Part shown: piece by piece, positions 1-8,578 of the stretch | Layout: each line of letters begins with the position of its first letter | How positions within the stretch are numbered: position 1 is the stretch's first letter | Source: CAYWMD01 sp964458575 | Lineage (GTDB): Bacteria; Verrucomicrobiota; Verrucomicrobiia; Limisphaerales; JADLHS01 | DNA: 64,000 nucleotides | Assembly (NCBI GenBank): GCA_964458575.1 | Contig: CAYWMD010000001.1 | Span: 248,001 to 312,000, forward strand | Direction: 5' to 3' | Notes under the pieces: model-generated | What the model was told of the DNA's origin: nothing | What the model saw: only the letters and a program-made list of their open reading frames with translations | Databases searched by the model: none | Program-made: the position numbers and the translations under genes

Positions 1-1
1 G

Positions 2-376
2 CGGACGCTCCAATGCACAGCGGTGGGCAACGGCCGTGGCGAAGTTTTGCGGCCCCGGGCCGCCTGGCCGGGCAACCCGACCGCGCAGAATTTCATCATC
101 GTGCAGTGGCAGTCGCTGTCGGTGGACGAACCTTCACAGCCCGGTGCCCGGGACGGATTGGAATTCGATCTGGTGGTCGTGAATCTCGCGGGGCATCGCA
201 GCCAATGCTATGTCCCGTTGCATGTGTCGCAGCTTGGCGAACACAACTGGGCCATGAAAGATCTGCTGGGTTCGGAGGAGTACGAGCGCTTTGGGACGGA
301 TCTGGTGGAACAAGGGCTCTACCTAGACCTGCCAGCGCAAGGCGCGCAGCTATTTCACTTCGCGCCGCTGTCTTGA
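2..376 (+). CDS. C-terminal end of an alpha-amylase-family (GH13/GlgE-like) enzyme, 5' truncated by window
   Basis: The frame is open from the window edge to a TGA, so only the last ~124 residues are present. The end resembles the beta-sandwich tail of GH13 maltosyltransferases: a 'LVVVNLAGH' strand, then 'DLLGSEEYERFG', then a final 'LYLDLPAQGAQLFHF' strand, comparable to the 'VVVNLDPH ... DLL ... Y.W.G .. Y.RLDP ... HIF' layout of GlgE-type enzymes. No catalytic residues are in view, so substrate cannot be judged. An internal ATG at 23 lies in the same frame but is probably not the start. A trehalose or glycogen role is an inference from the tail alone. Confidence 0.55.
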   Translation, partial: RTLQCTAVGNGRGEVLRPRAAWPGNPTAQNFIIVQWQSLSVDEPSQPGARDGLEFDLVVVNLAGHRSQCYVPLHVSQLGEHNWAMKDLLGSEEYERFGTDLVEQGLYLDLPAQGAQLFHFAPLS

Positions 377-541
377 GTCGTCCAGCCGTTGCCTTCAGCT
401 GTTCCCGACGTGGCGACACGACCAATCCGCTTCCGAACTGATGCGTCCGTAGCCGAACCGGTCAAAATTCCAAAATCAATGATTGCACCCACCCTTGCTT
501 TCGGTGAAAACTAACTGACTTTTTACCGGCAGAAACGAAGA

Positions 542-3500
542 ATGACGAGCATTGCAGTCAGATCAGAAAACGGGGAGCACACCCGGCGGACCGCCCCGCC
601 GGCGCAGGGATTGTACGATCCGCAATTCGAGCATGAAGCCTGCGGCGTGGGGTTTGTGGTCAACATGATTGGCCGTAAATCGCACCAACTGGTGACCGAC
701 GCGCTGCAAATCCTCGTGAACCTCGACCATCGCGGCGCTTGCGGTTGCGAGGCAAACACCGGCGACGGCGCGGGCATCCTCATGCAAATGCCGCACGAGT
801 TTTTCCTCAAGAAGACGGCAAAGCTCGGGTTCAAACTCCCGGCCTTCGGCCAGTACGGCACGGGTATGTTGTTCATGCCGCAGGACCGGCAGGAGCGGAT
901 CAACGTCCAGAAGATTTTCGAGAAGCTCGTCAAAGCCGAGGGCCAGAAAGTGCTCGGCTGGCGCGCAATTCCCACCGACAACACCTCGCTCGGCGCAACG
1001 GCGAAAGCCTCCGAACCGTTCATGATGCAGGCGTTCATCGGCCGCAACGCGGCCCTGAAGGACGACCTCGCGTTCGAGCGCAAGCTTTACGTCATTCGGA
1101 AACGCGCCGAGCACGACATCCGTTACAGCGGCGCGGTCGAAGGCGGCAAATGGTTTTACGTGTCGAGCCTCTCGTTCCGAACCGTGGTTTACAAGGGCAT
1201 GCTCATGCCCGAGCAGGTGGCGCAATATTATCCCGACCTGCAAAATCCGGACATGGTCACGGCGCTGGCGCTGGTCCATTCACGGTTTTCCACGAACACG
1301 TTCCCGAGCTGGGATCGCTCGCATCCGTATCGCTTCATCGCGCACAACGGCGAAATCAACACGCTTCGCGGCAACGTGAACTGGATGAAGGCGCGGCAGG
1401 CGCTGTTCGCGAGCGAAGTGTTCGGTGACGACATCCAGAAGCTCATCCCGGTGGTGAATACCGACGGCAGCGATTCGGCCATGTTCGACAACGTCGTCGA
1501 AATGCTCACGCTGGCCGGACGCGAATTGCCGCACGTCATGATGATGATGATTCCCGAACCGTGGGAAAATCATGAGACCATGGACGCGGAACGCCGCGCG
1601 TTTTACGAATTTCATTCCTGCCTCATCGAACCGTGGGACGGCCCGGCTTCGATGGCGTTTACCGATGGTATTCGCATTGGCGCCTGCCTGGATCGGAACG
1701 GCCTGCGACCGTCGCGTTATTACGTCACGAACGATGACATGGTCATCATGGCGTCCGAGGCCGGGGTGCTGCCGATTGCCCCCGAGCGGGTGAAATCGAA
1801 GGGCCGCCTACAGCCGGGCCGCATGTTCCTCGTGGACACCCAGGAAGGCCGCATCGTCGCGGACGAGGAACTCAAACGGAAATACGCTTCCGCGCATCCC
1901 TATCAGAAGTGGCTCAACGAAAATCACGTCCTGCTCGAGAACCTGCCAGAGCCGCCCGAAGCAGCCGCGCCCGACCATCGCAAGGTGTTGCAGCGGCAGC
2001 AATGCTTTGGTTACACGTTCGAGGATCTGCGATTCATCCTCGGCCCGATGGCCAACGACGGTGTCCAACCGCTCGGCTCGATGGGCACGGACACGCCGCT
2101 CGCCGTGCTCTCGAACCAGACCCAGTTGCTTTACAATTATTTCAAACAGCTTTTCGCGCAGGTCACAAATCCGCCGATTGACCCGATCCGCGAGGAAATC
2201 ATCACCTCCACCGAAATCATGCTCGGCTCGGAGGGGAACATTTTGCATCCGTCCCCGGAATGTTGCCGGATGATCAAGATGAAGCATCCCCTCCTCACGA
2301 ACGAGGAACTGGAAAAGCTCCGGCATATTGACCGCCCCGGGTTCAAATGCGTCACCCTGCCGATCCTCTTCAGCGTCGCGCACGGCGCGAAGGGTTTGGA
2401 AAAGGCGATGGAGAAGCTCTTTGAAGCCGCGGACAAAGCCATCGCCGAAGGCGTGAACATCCTGATGCTTTCTGATCGTGCCATTGATGCGCAACATGCG
2501 CCGATTCCGGCGTTGCTGGCGGTTTCTGGCCTGCATCATCATCTGATTCGAAGCGGTACGCGCACCCGAGTTGGAATCATTCTTGAATCCGCCGAGCCGC
2601 GCGAGGTGCACCATTTTGCGTTGCTGATCGGTTACGGTTGCACCGCCGTCAATCCGTATCTCGCGTTTGCGACGCTCGACGACATGATTGCCGAGGGCAT
2701 GTTGCCAAATCTCGATCACAAGACGGCGGTCAAGCACTACGTCAAAGCCGCCGTGAAGGGCGTGGTGAAGACGATGGCCAAAATGGGCATCTCCACCATC
2801 CAGAGCTATCACGGCGCTCAAATTTTCGAGGCCATCGGATTGAACAGCACCGTCGTGAACCGCTATTTCACCTGGACGGCGTCGCGGATTCAGGGCGTGG
2901 GCCTCGACGTCATCGCCGAGGAATCGCTGACCCGCCATCGTCACGCGTTTCCCGACCGGCAGGTCAACGGCGAACTCGAACCCGGCGGCCAGTACCAGTG
3001 GCGCGACAACGGCGAATATCACCTGTTCAATCCGCAGACGATTCACAAGCTGCAAATCGCCTGCCGCACGAACAGCCGGAAGATTTTCAGCGAGTATTCG
3101 GAACTGATCAACAACCAGGCAAAGAACCTGTGCACGTTGCGCGGCCTGCTGGAGTTCAAGCTTGCCGACAATCCGATTCCGCTGGAACAAGTTGAATCCG
3201 TCGAGAGCATCGTGAAGCGTTTCAAGACCGGCGCCATGAGCTACGGGTCCATTTCCAAGGAGGCGCACGAAACCCTGGCCATTGCGATGAACCGCCTCGG
3301 CGCGAAGTCCAACACGGGCGAAGGCGGCGAAGACCCGGAACGTTACCTTTGGACGAACGAACAGGGCGATTCGAAAAATTCCGCCATCAAACAGGTCGCC
3401 AGCGGCCGCTTCGGCGTGACTAGCAATTACCTCGTCAACGCGAAGGAACTGCAAATCAAGATGGCCCAGGGCGCGAAACCCGGCGAAGGTGGCGAGTTGC

Positions 3501-5179
3501 CCGGCAAAAAGGTCTTCCCGGCCATCGCCAAAACGCGCGGCACGACGGCGGGCGTCGGCTTGATTTCCCCACCGCCGCATCATGACATTTACTCCATCGA
3601 GGATCTGGCGGAGTTGATTCACGATTTGAAGAACGCGAATCGCCATGCGCGCATCAGCGTGAAGCTCGTCAGCGAGGTTGGCGTGGGCACGGTCGCGGCC
3701 GGCGTTGCCAAGGCGCACGCCGATGTCGTCCTCATCAGCGGTCACGACGGTGGCACGGGGGCGTCGCCGCTCTCTTCGATCAAACACGCGGGCGGTCCGT
3801 GGGAACTCGGCCTGGCCGAGACGCACCAGACGCTCGTGCTGAACAATCTGCGCAGCCGTATCTACGTCGAGACGGACGGGCAGTTGAAGACCGGCCGGGA
3901 CGTGGCGGTCGCCGCGTTGCTCGGCGCCGAGGAATTTGGCTTTGCCACCGCGCCCCTCGTTGTGATGGGCTGCATCCTGATGCGCGTCTGCCATCTGAAC
4001 ACCTGCCCGGTGGGCGTGGCGACCCAGGACCCGAAACTGCGCGAGCGGTTCACCGGCAACCCGGATCACGTGGTCAATTTCATGCGCTTCGTCGCCGCGG
4101 AACTGCGCGAGCTCATGGCGCAACTCGGATTCCGCAAGCTCGACGACATGATCGGCCGCACGGACAAACTCATGCCCTGGAAAGCCATCGAGCACTGGAA
4201 GGCGCGCGGGCTGGATCTCACGCCGATTCTTTACCAGCCGGAAGTCGGACTGGAAGTCGGCCGCTTCCGCCAGCAGGAACAGGATCACGGCCTCGACAAG
4301 TCGCTCGACCTGACGAAGCTTCTGGAAATTTGCAAACCCGCGATCGAACGCGGCGAACCGGTGCGGGCAGAGTTGCCAATTCGAAACGTGCATCGCGTCG
4401 TCGGCACCATCACCGGGAGCGAAATCACCCGAAAGCACGGTCCGACCGGACTGCCTGAAGACACCGTGCAACTGAAGTTCAACGGCAGCGCGGGCCAGAG
4501 CTTCGGCGCGTTCGTGCCCCGCGGCATGACGCTCGAACTCGAAGGCGACGCGAACGATTACTTCGGCAAGGGCCTCAGTGGCGGCAAACTCATCGTGTAT
4601 CCGCCCAAGGGTTCAACGTTCGCTGCGGAGGACAACATCATCGTCGGCAACGTGGCGCTTTACGGCGCGACCAGCGGCGAGATTTTCGTCCGCGGCATGG
4701 CCGGCGAACGTTTCGCCGTCCGCAACTCGGGCGTGCATGCCGTCGTCGAAGCGGTCGGTGATCACGGTTGCGAATACATGACCGGCGGACGGGTGGTCGT
4801 GCTGGGCCGCACGGGCCGCAACTTCGCCGCCGGGATGAGTGGCGGCATCGCCTACGTGCTGGATGAATTGGGAACTTTTTCGGCGCACTGCAACATGGAA
4901 CTCGTCGGCCTCGAAAAACTATCCGACGCCGACGAGATCGAGGAAATCTGGAAGTTGATTCAACGCCATCACACCTACACCCGGAGCGAACGCGCGGCGA
5001 AGATTCTGGCGGATTGGAAGAATTTCGCCCCCCGGTTCGTCAAGGTGTTGCCGAAGGATTATGCGCGCGTCTTGCAAGCGTTGAAGAAGGTGGCGTCGCA
5101 GGGCCTGAGCGGCGACGAGGCCATCATGGCCGCGTTCGAGGAAAACATTCGCGACGTGGCGCGCGTGGGCGGAGGCTAG
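542..5179 (+). CDS. gltB: Glutamate synthase large (alpha) subunit
   Basis: Makes glutamate from glutamine and 2-oxoglutarate in the cytoplasm, with GltD supplying electrons. The 1545 residues match the usual length. The N-terminal nucleophile is Cys34 (EACGVGFV) after a 33-residue propeptide, as in other GltB proteins. The glutamine amidotransferase domain covers about residues 34-430, the central domain about 480-760 and the FMN-binding synthase domain about 830-1200. The 3Fe-4S cluster motif Cx5Cx4C (CILMRVCHLNTC) is near residue 1145, and the glycine-rich beta-helix occupies the C-terminus. The ATG at 542 has only a weak GAAG upstream. Its partner gltD lies 714 bases downstream, separated by a GxxExxY cassette. 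Confidence 0.97.
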   Translation: MTSIAVRSENGEHTRRTAPPAQGLYDPQFEHEACGVGFVVNMIGRKSHQLVTDALQILVNLDHRGACGCEANTGDGAGILMQMPHEFFLKKTAKLGFKLPAFGQYGTGMLFMPQDRQERINVQKIFEKLVKAEGQKVLGWRAIPTDNTSLGATAKASEPFMMQAFIGRNAALKDDLAFERKLYVIRKRAEHDIRYSGAVEGGKWFYVSSLSFRTVVYKGMLMPEQVAQYYPDLQNPDMVTALALVHSRFSTNTFPSWDRSHPYRFIAHNGEINTLRGNVNWMKARQALFASEVFGDDIQKLIPVVNTDGSDSAMFDNVVEMLTLAGRELPHVMMMMIPEPWENHETMDAERRAFYEFHSCLIEPWDGPASMAFTDGIRIGACLDRNGLRPSRYYVTNDDMVIMASEAGVLPIAPERVKSKGRLQPGRMFLVDTQEGRIVADEELKRKYASAHPYQKWLNENHVLLENLPEPPEAAAPDHRKVLQRQQCFGYTFEDLRFILGPMANDGVQPLGSMGTDTPLAVLSNQTQLLYNYFKQLFAQVTNPPIDPIREEIITSTEIMLGSEGNILHPSPECCRMIKMKHPLLTNEELEKLRHIDRPGFKCVTLPILFSVAHGAKGLEKAMEKLFEAADKAIAEGVNILMLSDRAIDAQHAPIPALLAVSGLHHHLIRSGTRTRVGIILESAEPREVHHFALLIGYGCTAVNPYLAFATLDDMIAEGMLPNLDHKTAVKHYVKAAVKGVVKTMAKMGISTIQSYHGAQIFEAIGLNSTVVNRYFTWTASRIQGVGLDVIAEESLTRHRHAFPDRQVNGELEPGGQYQWRDNGEYHLFNPQTIHKLQIACRTNSRKIFSEYSELINNQAKNLCTLRGLLEFKLADNPIPLEQVESVESIVKRFKTGAMSYGSISKEAHETLAIAMNRLGAKSNTGEGGEDPERYLWTNEQGDSKNSAIKQVASGRFGVTSNYLVNAKELQIKMAQGAKPGEGGELPGKKVFPAIAKTRGTTAGVGLISPPPHHDIYSIEDLAELIHDLKNANRHARISVKLVSEVGVGTVAAGVAKAHADVVLISGHDGGTGASPLSSIKHAGGPWELGLAETHQTLVLNNLRSRIYVETDGQLKTGRDVAVAALLGAEEFGFATAPLVVMGCILMRVCHLNTCPVGVATQDPKLRERFTGNPDHVVNFMRFVAAELRELMAQLGFRKLDDMIGRTDKLMPWKAIEHWKARGLDLTPILYQPEVGLEVGRFRQQEQDHGLDKSLDLTKLLEICKPAIERGEPVRAELPIRNVHRVVGTITGSEITRKHGPTGLPEDTVQLKFNGSAGQSFGAFVPRGMTLELEGDANDYFGKGLSGGKLIVYPPKGSTFAAEDNIIVGNVALYGATSGEIFVRGMAGERFAVRNSGVHAVVEAVGDHGCEYMTGGRVVVLGRTGRNFAAGMSGGIAYVLDELGTFSAHCNMELVGLEKLSDADEIEEIWKLIQRHHTYTRSERAAKILADWKNFAPRFVKVLPKDYARVLQALKKVASQGLSGDEAIMAAFEENIRDVARVGGG

Positions 5180-5193
5180 GCCACAATGGAGAC

Positions 5194-5238
5194 TCTAACG
5201 CAGAGGACGCAGAGACCCGCCGAGAGACGCAAAGAAGG
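5194..5238 (+). repeat. Left inverted-repeat arm of 'NAEDAE' type (AACGCAGAGGACGCAGAG)
   Basis: A purine-rich repeat beginning taacgcagaggacgc sits just after gltB. A reverse-complement copy sharing the first 15 bases lies at 5808-5853 on the far side of the GxxExxY gene, and paired copies occur at 46236-46327. Read as protein it gives the familiar spurious 'NAEDAETRRE' peptide. Confidence 0.8.
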
Positions 5239-5299
5239 CCAATGAAGAGAACGATTCTCTCATTCGCAAGTCAATGATCGCTTCACGTTCTCTCTACTG

Positions 5300-5305
5300 A
5301 GGAGG
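5300..5305 (+). promoter_or_regulatory. Consensus Shine-Dalgarno site of the GxxExxY gene
   Basis: AGGAGG lies 9 bases before the ATG at 5315. It is a full consensus site, whereas gltB and gltD on either side have only weak purine stretches. It fixes the start codon and fits a gene that brings its own translation signal. Confidence 0.75.
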
Positions 5306-5314
5306 AAACTACAA

Positions 5315-5728
5315 ATGCACGAAAACGAGATTTCCAGCCTGATTATCGGCGCCGCGATCGAAGTCCATCGTTATTTCGGCCCGGGACTGGTTGAGAAGGT
5401 TTACGAGGAATCGTTGTGCCATGAGTTTCACTTGCGAGGAATGCCTTTCAAACGCCAGCAGGCGGTGCCCATTTACTACAAGGGCGTCCGACTGGCATCC
5501 GATCTCTGGCTGGATTTGATTGTCCACGATAAGGTCATCGTTGATAACAAAGCCAAGGCCGAAATCACGCCGCAGGACAAGGCGCAGTTGCTCACGTATC
5601 TTCGGCTTTCCAATTTGCGCCTCGGCCTTATCATCAATTATCACAGCTTCAAGCTGACCGACGGAATCGTGCGCGTGGTAAATGGTCTCGAAGAACCGAC
5701 ACTTGCGCCCGGTTCATTCCGAATTTGA
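5315..5728 (+). CDS. GxxExxY protein (PD-(D/E)XK nuclease-like family)
   Basis: The 137-residue product carries the family signature G24-xx-E27-xx-Y30 in 'YFGPGLVEKVYEESL', followed by 'YYKGVRL' and the nuclease-like strand pair 'LDLIVHDKVIVDNKAK', where D-N-K fits a (D/E)XK site. The C-terminal 'LLTYLRLSNLRLGLIINY' is also typical. The family is predicted nuclease-like; its biological role is not established. It lies between gltB and gltD, which are normally adjacent, and is bracketed by inverted AACGCAGAGGACGC repeats, so it looks inserted. Length is normal for the family and the frame is intact. Confidence 0.85.
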   Translation: MHENEISSLIIGAAIEVHRYFGPGLVEKVYEESLCHEFHLRGMPFKRQQAVPIYYKGVRLASDLWLDLIVHDKVIVDNKAKAEITPQDKAQLLTYLRLSNLRLGLIINYHSFKLTDGIVRVVNGLEEPTLAPGSFRI

Positions 5729-5807
5729 ACAAAATAAAATGATCGAACCTTCCTTATTTCGTCAGACGCGTGACAAGCAGCGGCGGACAGACATTTGGTG
5801 TAAAAGT

Positions 5808-5853
5808 CTTCCTCTGCGCCTCTCCGCGATCTTCGCGTCCTCTGCGTTAAAAG
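5808..5853 (-). repeat. Right inverted-repeat arm bracketing the GxxExxY gene
   Basis: On the minus strand it reads taacgcagaggacgc and then diverges moderately (about four-fifths similar by eye with small gaps) from the arm at 5194-5238. Together the two arms enclose the GxxExxY gene in an inverted orientation between gltB and gltD. Confidence 0.8.
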
Positions 5854-5893
5854 AAACCACGGCCGGCCGACTCGCCGCTTTGTAAAGAGCACT

Positions 5894-7378
5894 ATGGGCA
5901 AACCCACAGGTTTTATTGAATATTTGCGGGAACTTCCGCAGGACCGCACCCCGGCCGAACGGCTGGCGGACTGGAAGGAATTCCATTTTCACATGGAGGA
6001 AGGCCGGCTGCGTCAACAGGGCGCCCGCTGCATGGATTGCGGCGTTCCGTTTTGCCACACCGGCACGCTCTTGAGCGGCATGGCGAGTGGATGCCCGATT
6101 CACAACCTGATTCCCGAGTGGAACGATCTCATCTATCGCGGTCTGTGGAAGGAAGCCTTGGACCGGCTGCACAAAACGAACAATTTTCCCGAATTCACCG
6201 GTCGAGTGTGTCCCGCTCCGTGCGAAGGCTCATGCGTGGTCGGTATCAACGCCCCGCCTGTCACCATCAAGAACATCGAGTGCGAAATCATTGATCGCGG
6301 TTGGAAGGAAGGTTGGGTCGTGCCCGTGGCCCCGCAGAAGCGCACCGGCAAAAAGGTCGCCGTCGTCGGCTCCGGCCCGGCGGGCTTGTGCGCGGCCGCA
6401 CAGCTCAATCGCGCCGGCCACCACGTCACTGTGTTCGAACGGGATGATCGCCCCGGCGGATTGCTCATGTACGGCATCCCCAACATGAAGCTCGACAAGG
6501 AGGAAGTCGTCCTGCGTCGGATCAAGCAGATGGAAGCCGAGGGAATCAAATTTGTCTGCAACACCGAAGTCGGGAAAAATTATCCGCCGGAGAAGCTCTT
6601 GCAGGAGTTTGACGCGACGGTTCTTTGCACGGGTGCGACCAAACCGCGTGATCTGGCCGTTGCAGGCCGTGAACTCAAGGGTGTTCACTTCGCAATGGAA
6701 TATCTGACGGCCAACACCAAGAGCTTGCTCGACCGAAAGAAGAACGGCAGTTTCATCACTGCTGCCGGCAAAGACGTGATCGTCATCGGTGGTGGCGACA
6801 CGGGCACGGATTGCGTCGGCACGGCGATGCGCCAAAATTGTAAGAGCCTGGTGCAGATCGAAATTCTTCCTTGTCCTCCTCTGGAGCGCGCCACCAACAA
6901 TCCCTGGCCCGAGTGGCCCAAGATTTACCGTCTCGATTATGGCCAGGAAGAGGCCAAGGCAAAATTCGGGGACGACCCGCGGGTTTACCTGACGACGGTC
7001 AAGAAATTCATCGGTGACGACAAAGGCCACGTCAAAGCGGCGGTCACGGTCGAGATCAAGTGGGACAAGAACGAGAAAGACCAGTTCGTGCCCAAGGAAG
7101 TGCCCGGCACCGAGAAAACGCTTCCCGCCCAACTCGTCCTGTTGGCGATGGGCTTTCTGGGGCCGGAGCAACCGTTGCTCGAATCACTCGGCGTCGAACG
7201 CGACGCGCGCACGAACGCGAAAGCGGAATTCGAAAAGTATGCAACCAACATCAAAGGCGTTTTTGCGGCGGGCGATTGTCGTCGCGGACAAAGCCTTGTG
7301 GTGTGGGCCTTCAACGAAGGCCGCGGCGCGGCGCGCGAGTGTGACCGCTATTTGATGGGCACGACGGATTTGCCGTGA
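5894..7378 (+). CDS. gltD: Glutamate synthase small (beta) subunit
   Basis: Flavoprotein that passes NAD(P)H electrons to GltB. The 494-residue sequence has the N-terminal cysteine clusters for Fe-S binding ('CMDCGVPFC' and 'CPAPCEGSC'), the FAD-binding 'VVGSGPAGLCAA' near residue 155, the NADPH-binding 'VIGGGDTGTDC' near residue 297, and the C-terminal FAD strand 'FAAGDCRRGQSLVVWA'. Length is typical. The ATG at 5894 follows directly after the GxxExxY/inverted-repeat segment. Its expression may therefore depend on read-through from gltB across that segment or on a promoter inside it; no clear promoter is visible. Confidence 0.96.
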   Translation: MGKPTGFIEYLRELPQDRTPAERLADWKEFHFHMEEGRLRQQGARCMDCGVPFCHTGTLLSGMASGCPIHNLIPEWNDLIYRGLWKEALDRLHKTNNFPEFTGRVCPAPCEGSCVVGINAPPVTIKNIECEIIDRGWKEGWVVPVAPQKRTGKKVAVVGSGPAGLCAAAQLNRAGHHVTVFERDDRPGGLLMYGIPNMKLDKEEVVLRRIKQMEAEGIKFVCNTEVGKNYPPEKLLQEFDATVLCTGATKPRDLAVAGRELKGVHFAMEYLTANTKSLLDRKKNGSFITAAGKDVIVIGGGDTGTDCVGTAMRQNCKSLVQIEILPCPPLERATNNPWPEWPKIYRLDYGQEEAKAKFGDDPRVYLTTVKKFIGDDKGHVKAAVTVEIKWDKNEKDQFVPKEVPGTEKTLPAQLVLLAMGFLGPEQPLLESLGVERDARTNAKAEFEKYATNIKGVFAAGDCRRGQSLVVWAFNEGRGAARECDRYLMGTTDLP

Positions 7379-7467
7379 GCATCGCGTAGGAGTTTTTCAG
7401 GTCGAAACAAACGGCAGGTGGAGCAGCGCGATGGCAGCCCCCCTCTCTTGCATGCTTTGGTTCTCAT

Positions 7468-8058
7468 TCAACTTTTGTCGAAACGCCACCCGCCTGCGAC
7501 GAAAAAGGCAATTTCTCTGCCATCATTCAGAAGTTGCCCGTATCCGCGGCTGCCATCGGCCCGTTTCTTCTCCGAGTCGTGCAGTTCGAGCTCCACGTCG
7601 TGCCCGGTGCTGTAGGTTGTGGGCGTAGCGAGATACTGCCGCTCGTGGACAGAGAGCAAAGCGACATACGGATAGTTGGTGGTGAGGCGTATGATTTGTT
7701 CGCTCCTTAGAAAGCGCCCAAGCGCAGTGTCACTTCCATACTCTGGTCTTTTGAGCACCGATGAAATCCAAGTGTTCTGAATCACCCGCTTTGGTTCGGG
7801 CGCTCCCACCAGCTCATCGCTCCCGAATGAGATGTGATAATCTCGCCTCTGGGCATCTGAGCGCAGGATTTTGGCTGCCTCTGCTGCCCTAGTCAGCGGG
7901 ACTTCGACTGCGTATGCCCGGCTGCCGTGGATCGCAGGTTGAATGCCCTGAGCCACCAGCAAGTTCTCGATATGTGTTACGGTGATTCTATCGTTGCCCA
8001 GAATCCAGGCGATTGGTTTCCAATCTGTCGCGTCCGTGGGTATCGGAACTTCAGTCAT
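7468..8058 (-). CDS. Hypothetical protein, DUF2007-like N-terminus
   Basis: A 196-residue protein if started at the ATG at 8058 (MTEVPIPTD); an upstream in-frame start at 8103 would add 15 residues of low-quality sequence. Residues about 20-60 ('ITVTHIENLLVAQGIQPAIHGSRAYAVEVPLTRAAEAAKIL') resemble the short DUF2007 fold, which occurs in putative signal-transducing proteins. The rest (about 80-196) has no family I recognise. No signal peptide or membrane segment is seen. It ends 89 bases from the convergent gltD. Function unknown. Confidence 0.6.
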   Translation of the reverse strand: MTEVPIPTDATDWKPIAWILGNDRITVTHIENLLVAQGIQPAIHGSRAYAVEVPLTRAAEAAKILRSDAQRRDYHISFGSDELVGAPEPKRVIQNTWISSVLKRPEYGSDTALGRFLRSEQIIRLTTNYPYVALLSVHERQYLATPTTYSTGHDVELELHDSEKKRADGSRGYGQLLNDGREIAFFVAGGWRFDKS

Positions 8059-8168
8059 GAAAAGATGAAGTATACCGTGCTCATTGTGGGTACGACAACA
8101 CACAACAGTTAGTTAGATTATTTGGGCCACGACCTTTGCAGTACAATTCGGTAGCCCTCAACATCGTC

Positions 8169-8540
8169 TCAGTCATTCTTCAACAGGACGGTCCTATGTC
8201 CTTCGTCGTTCCCATACCAAACCGGCGGCTCATATTCGACACCACCTCGGCCCATGTAATACCTCAGTGTGTAAGTGTGCGCCACGCCATTTGTAATCAC
8301 GCGATACTCCCAACCAGAAAACTTGTGCTGGGACTCATCCGGTCTGTCTGGAACTTTCGGTAAGTACTTCGGTACAAGGTCTTCCAAAGACGCGGGATAA
8401 TTCCCGGTCTGCTTTCGGAATGCCTCAACCGCCCGAACAATCGGCTGACCCACCTGAGCTTGATTCATCAACTCTCCAGTGCGGCTGCAATTCGAAAACA
8501 GCATTACCGCAACGAGAGAAAAGAGCGGTAGAAATCTCAT
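8169..8540 (-). CDS. Small exported (probable lipo)protein with pseudopilin-like segment
   Basis: 123 residues from the ATG at 8540. The N-terminus 'MRFLPLFSLVAVMLFSNCS' is a hydrophobic export signal with a Cys in lipobox position, although 'FSNC' is not a canonical lipobox. The stretch 'AVEAFRKQTGNYPASLEDLVPKYLP' resembles the helix-plus-loop of type II secretion pseudopilin heads, but no type III leader is present. It lies 38 bases after accD on the same strand and could be the last gene of that transcript. Exact role unknown. Confidence 0.6.
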   Translation of the reverse strand: MRFLPLFSLVAVMLFSNCSRTGELMNQAQVGQPIVRAVEAFRKQTGNYPASLEDLVPKYLPKVPDRPDESQHKFSGWEYRVITNGVAHTYTLRYYMGRGGVEYEPPVWYGNDEGHRTVLLKND

Positions 8541-8578
8541 GGCGCGTGATAACAACTCTGCTGCCGGAAACCTCTCTC

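Noticed and set aside
13..441. 142-codon frame at the window start
   Set aside because: Arg/Ala-rich and out of frame with the amylase-type tail, which has recognisable motifs and runs from the window edge.
1808..4471. 887-codon open frame on the minus strand opposite gltB
   Set aside because: It mirrors the codon bias of gltB, is His/Arg-rich and has no domain. gltB on the plus strand is unmistakable.
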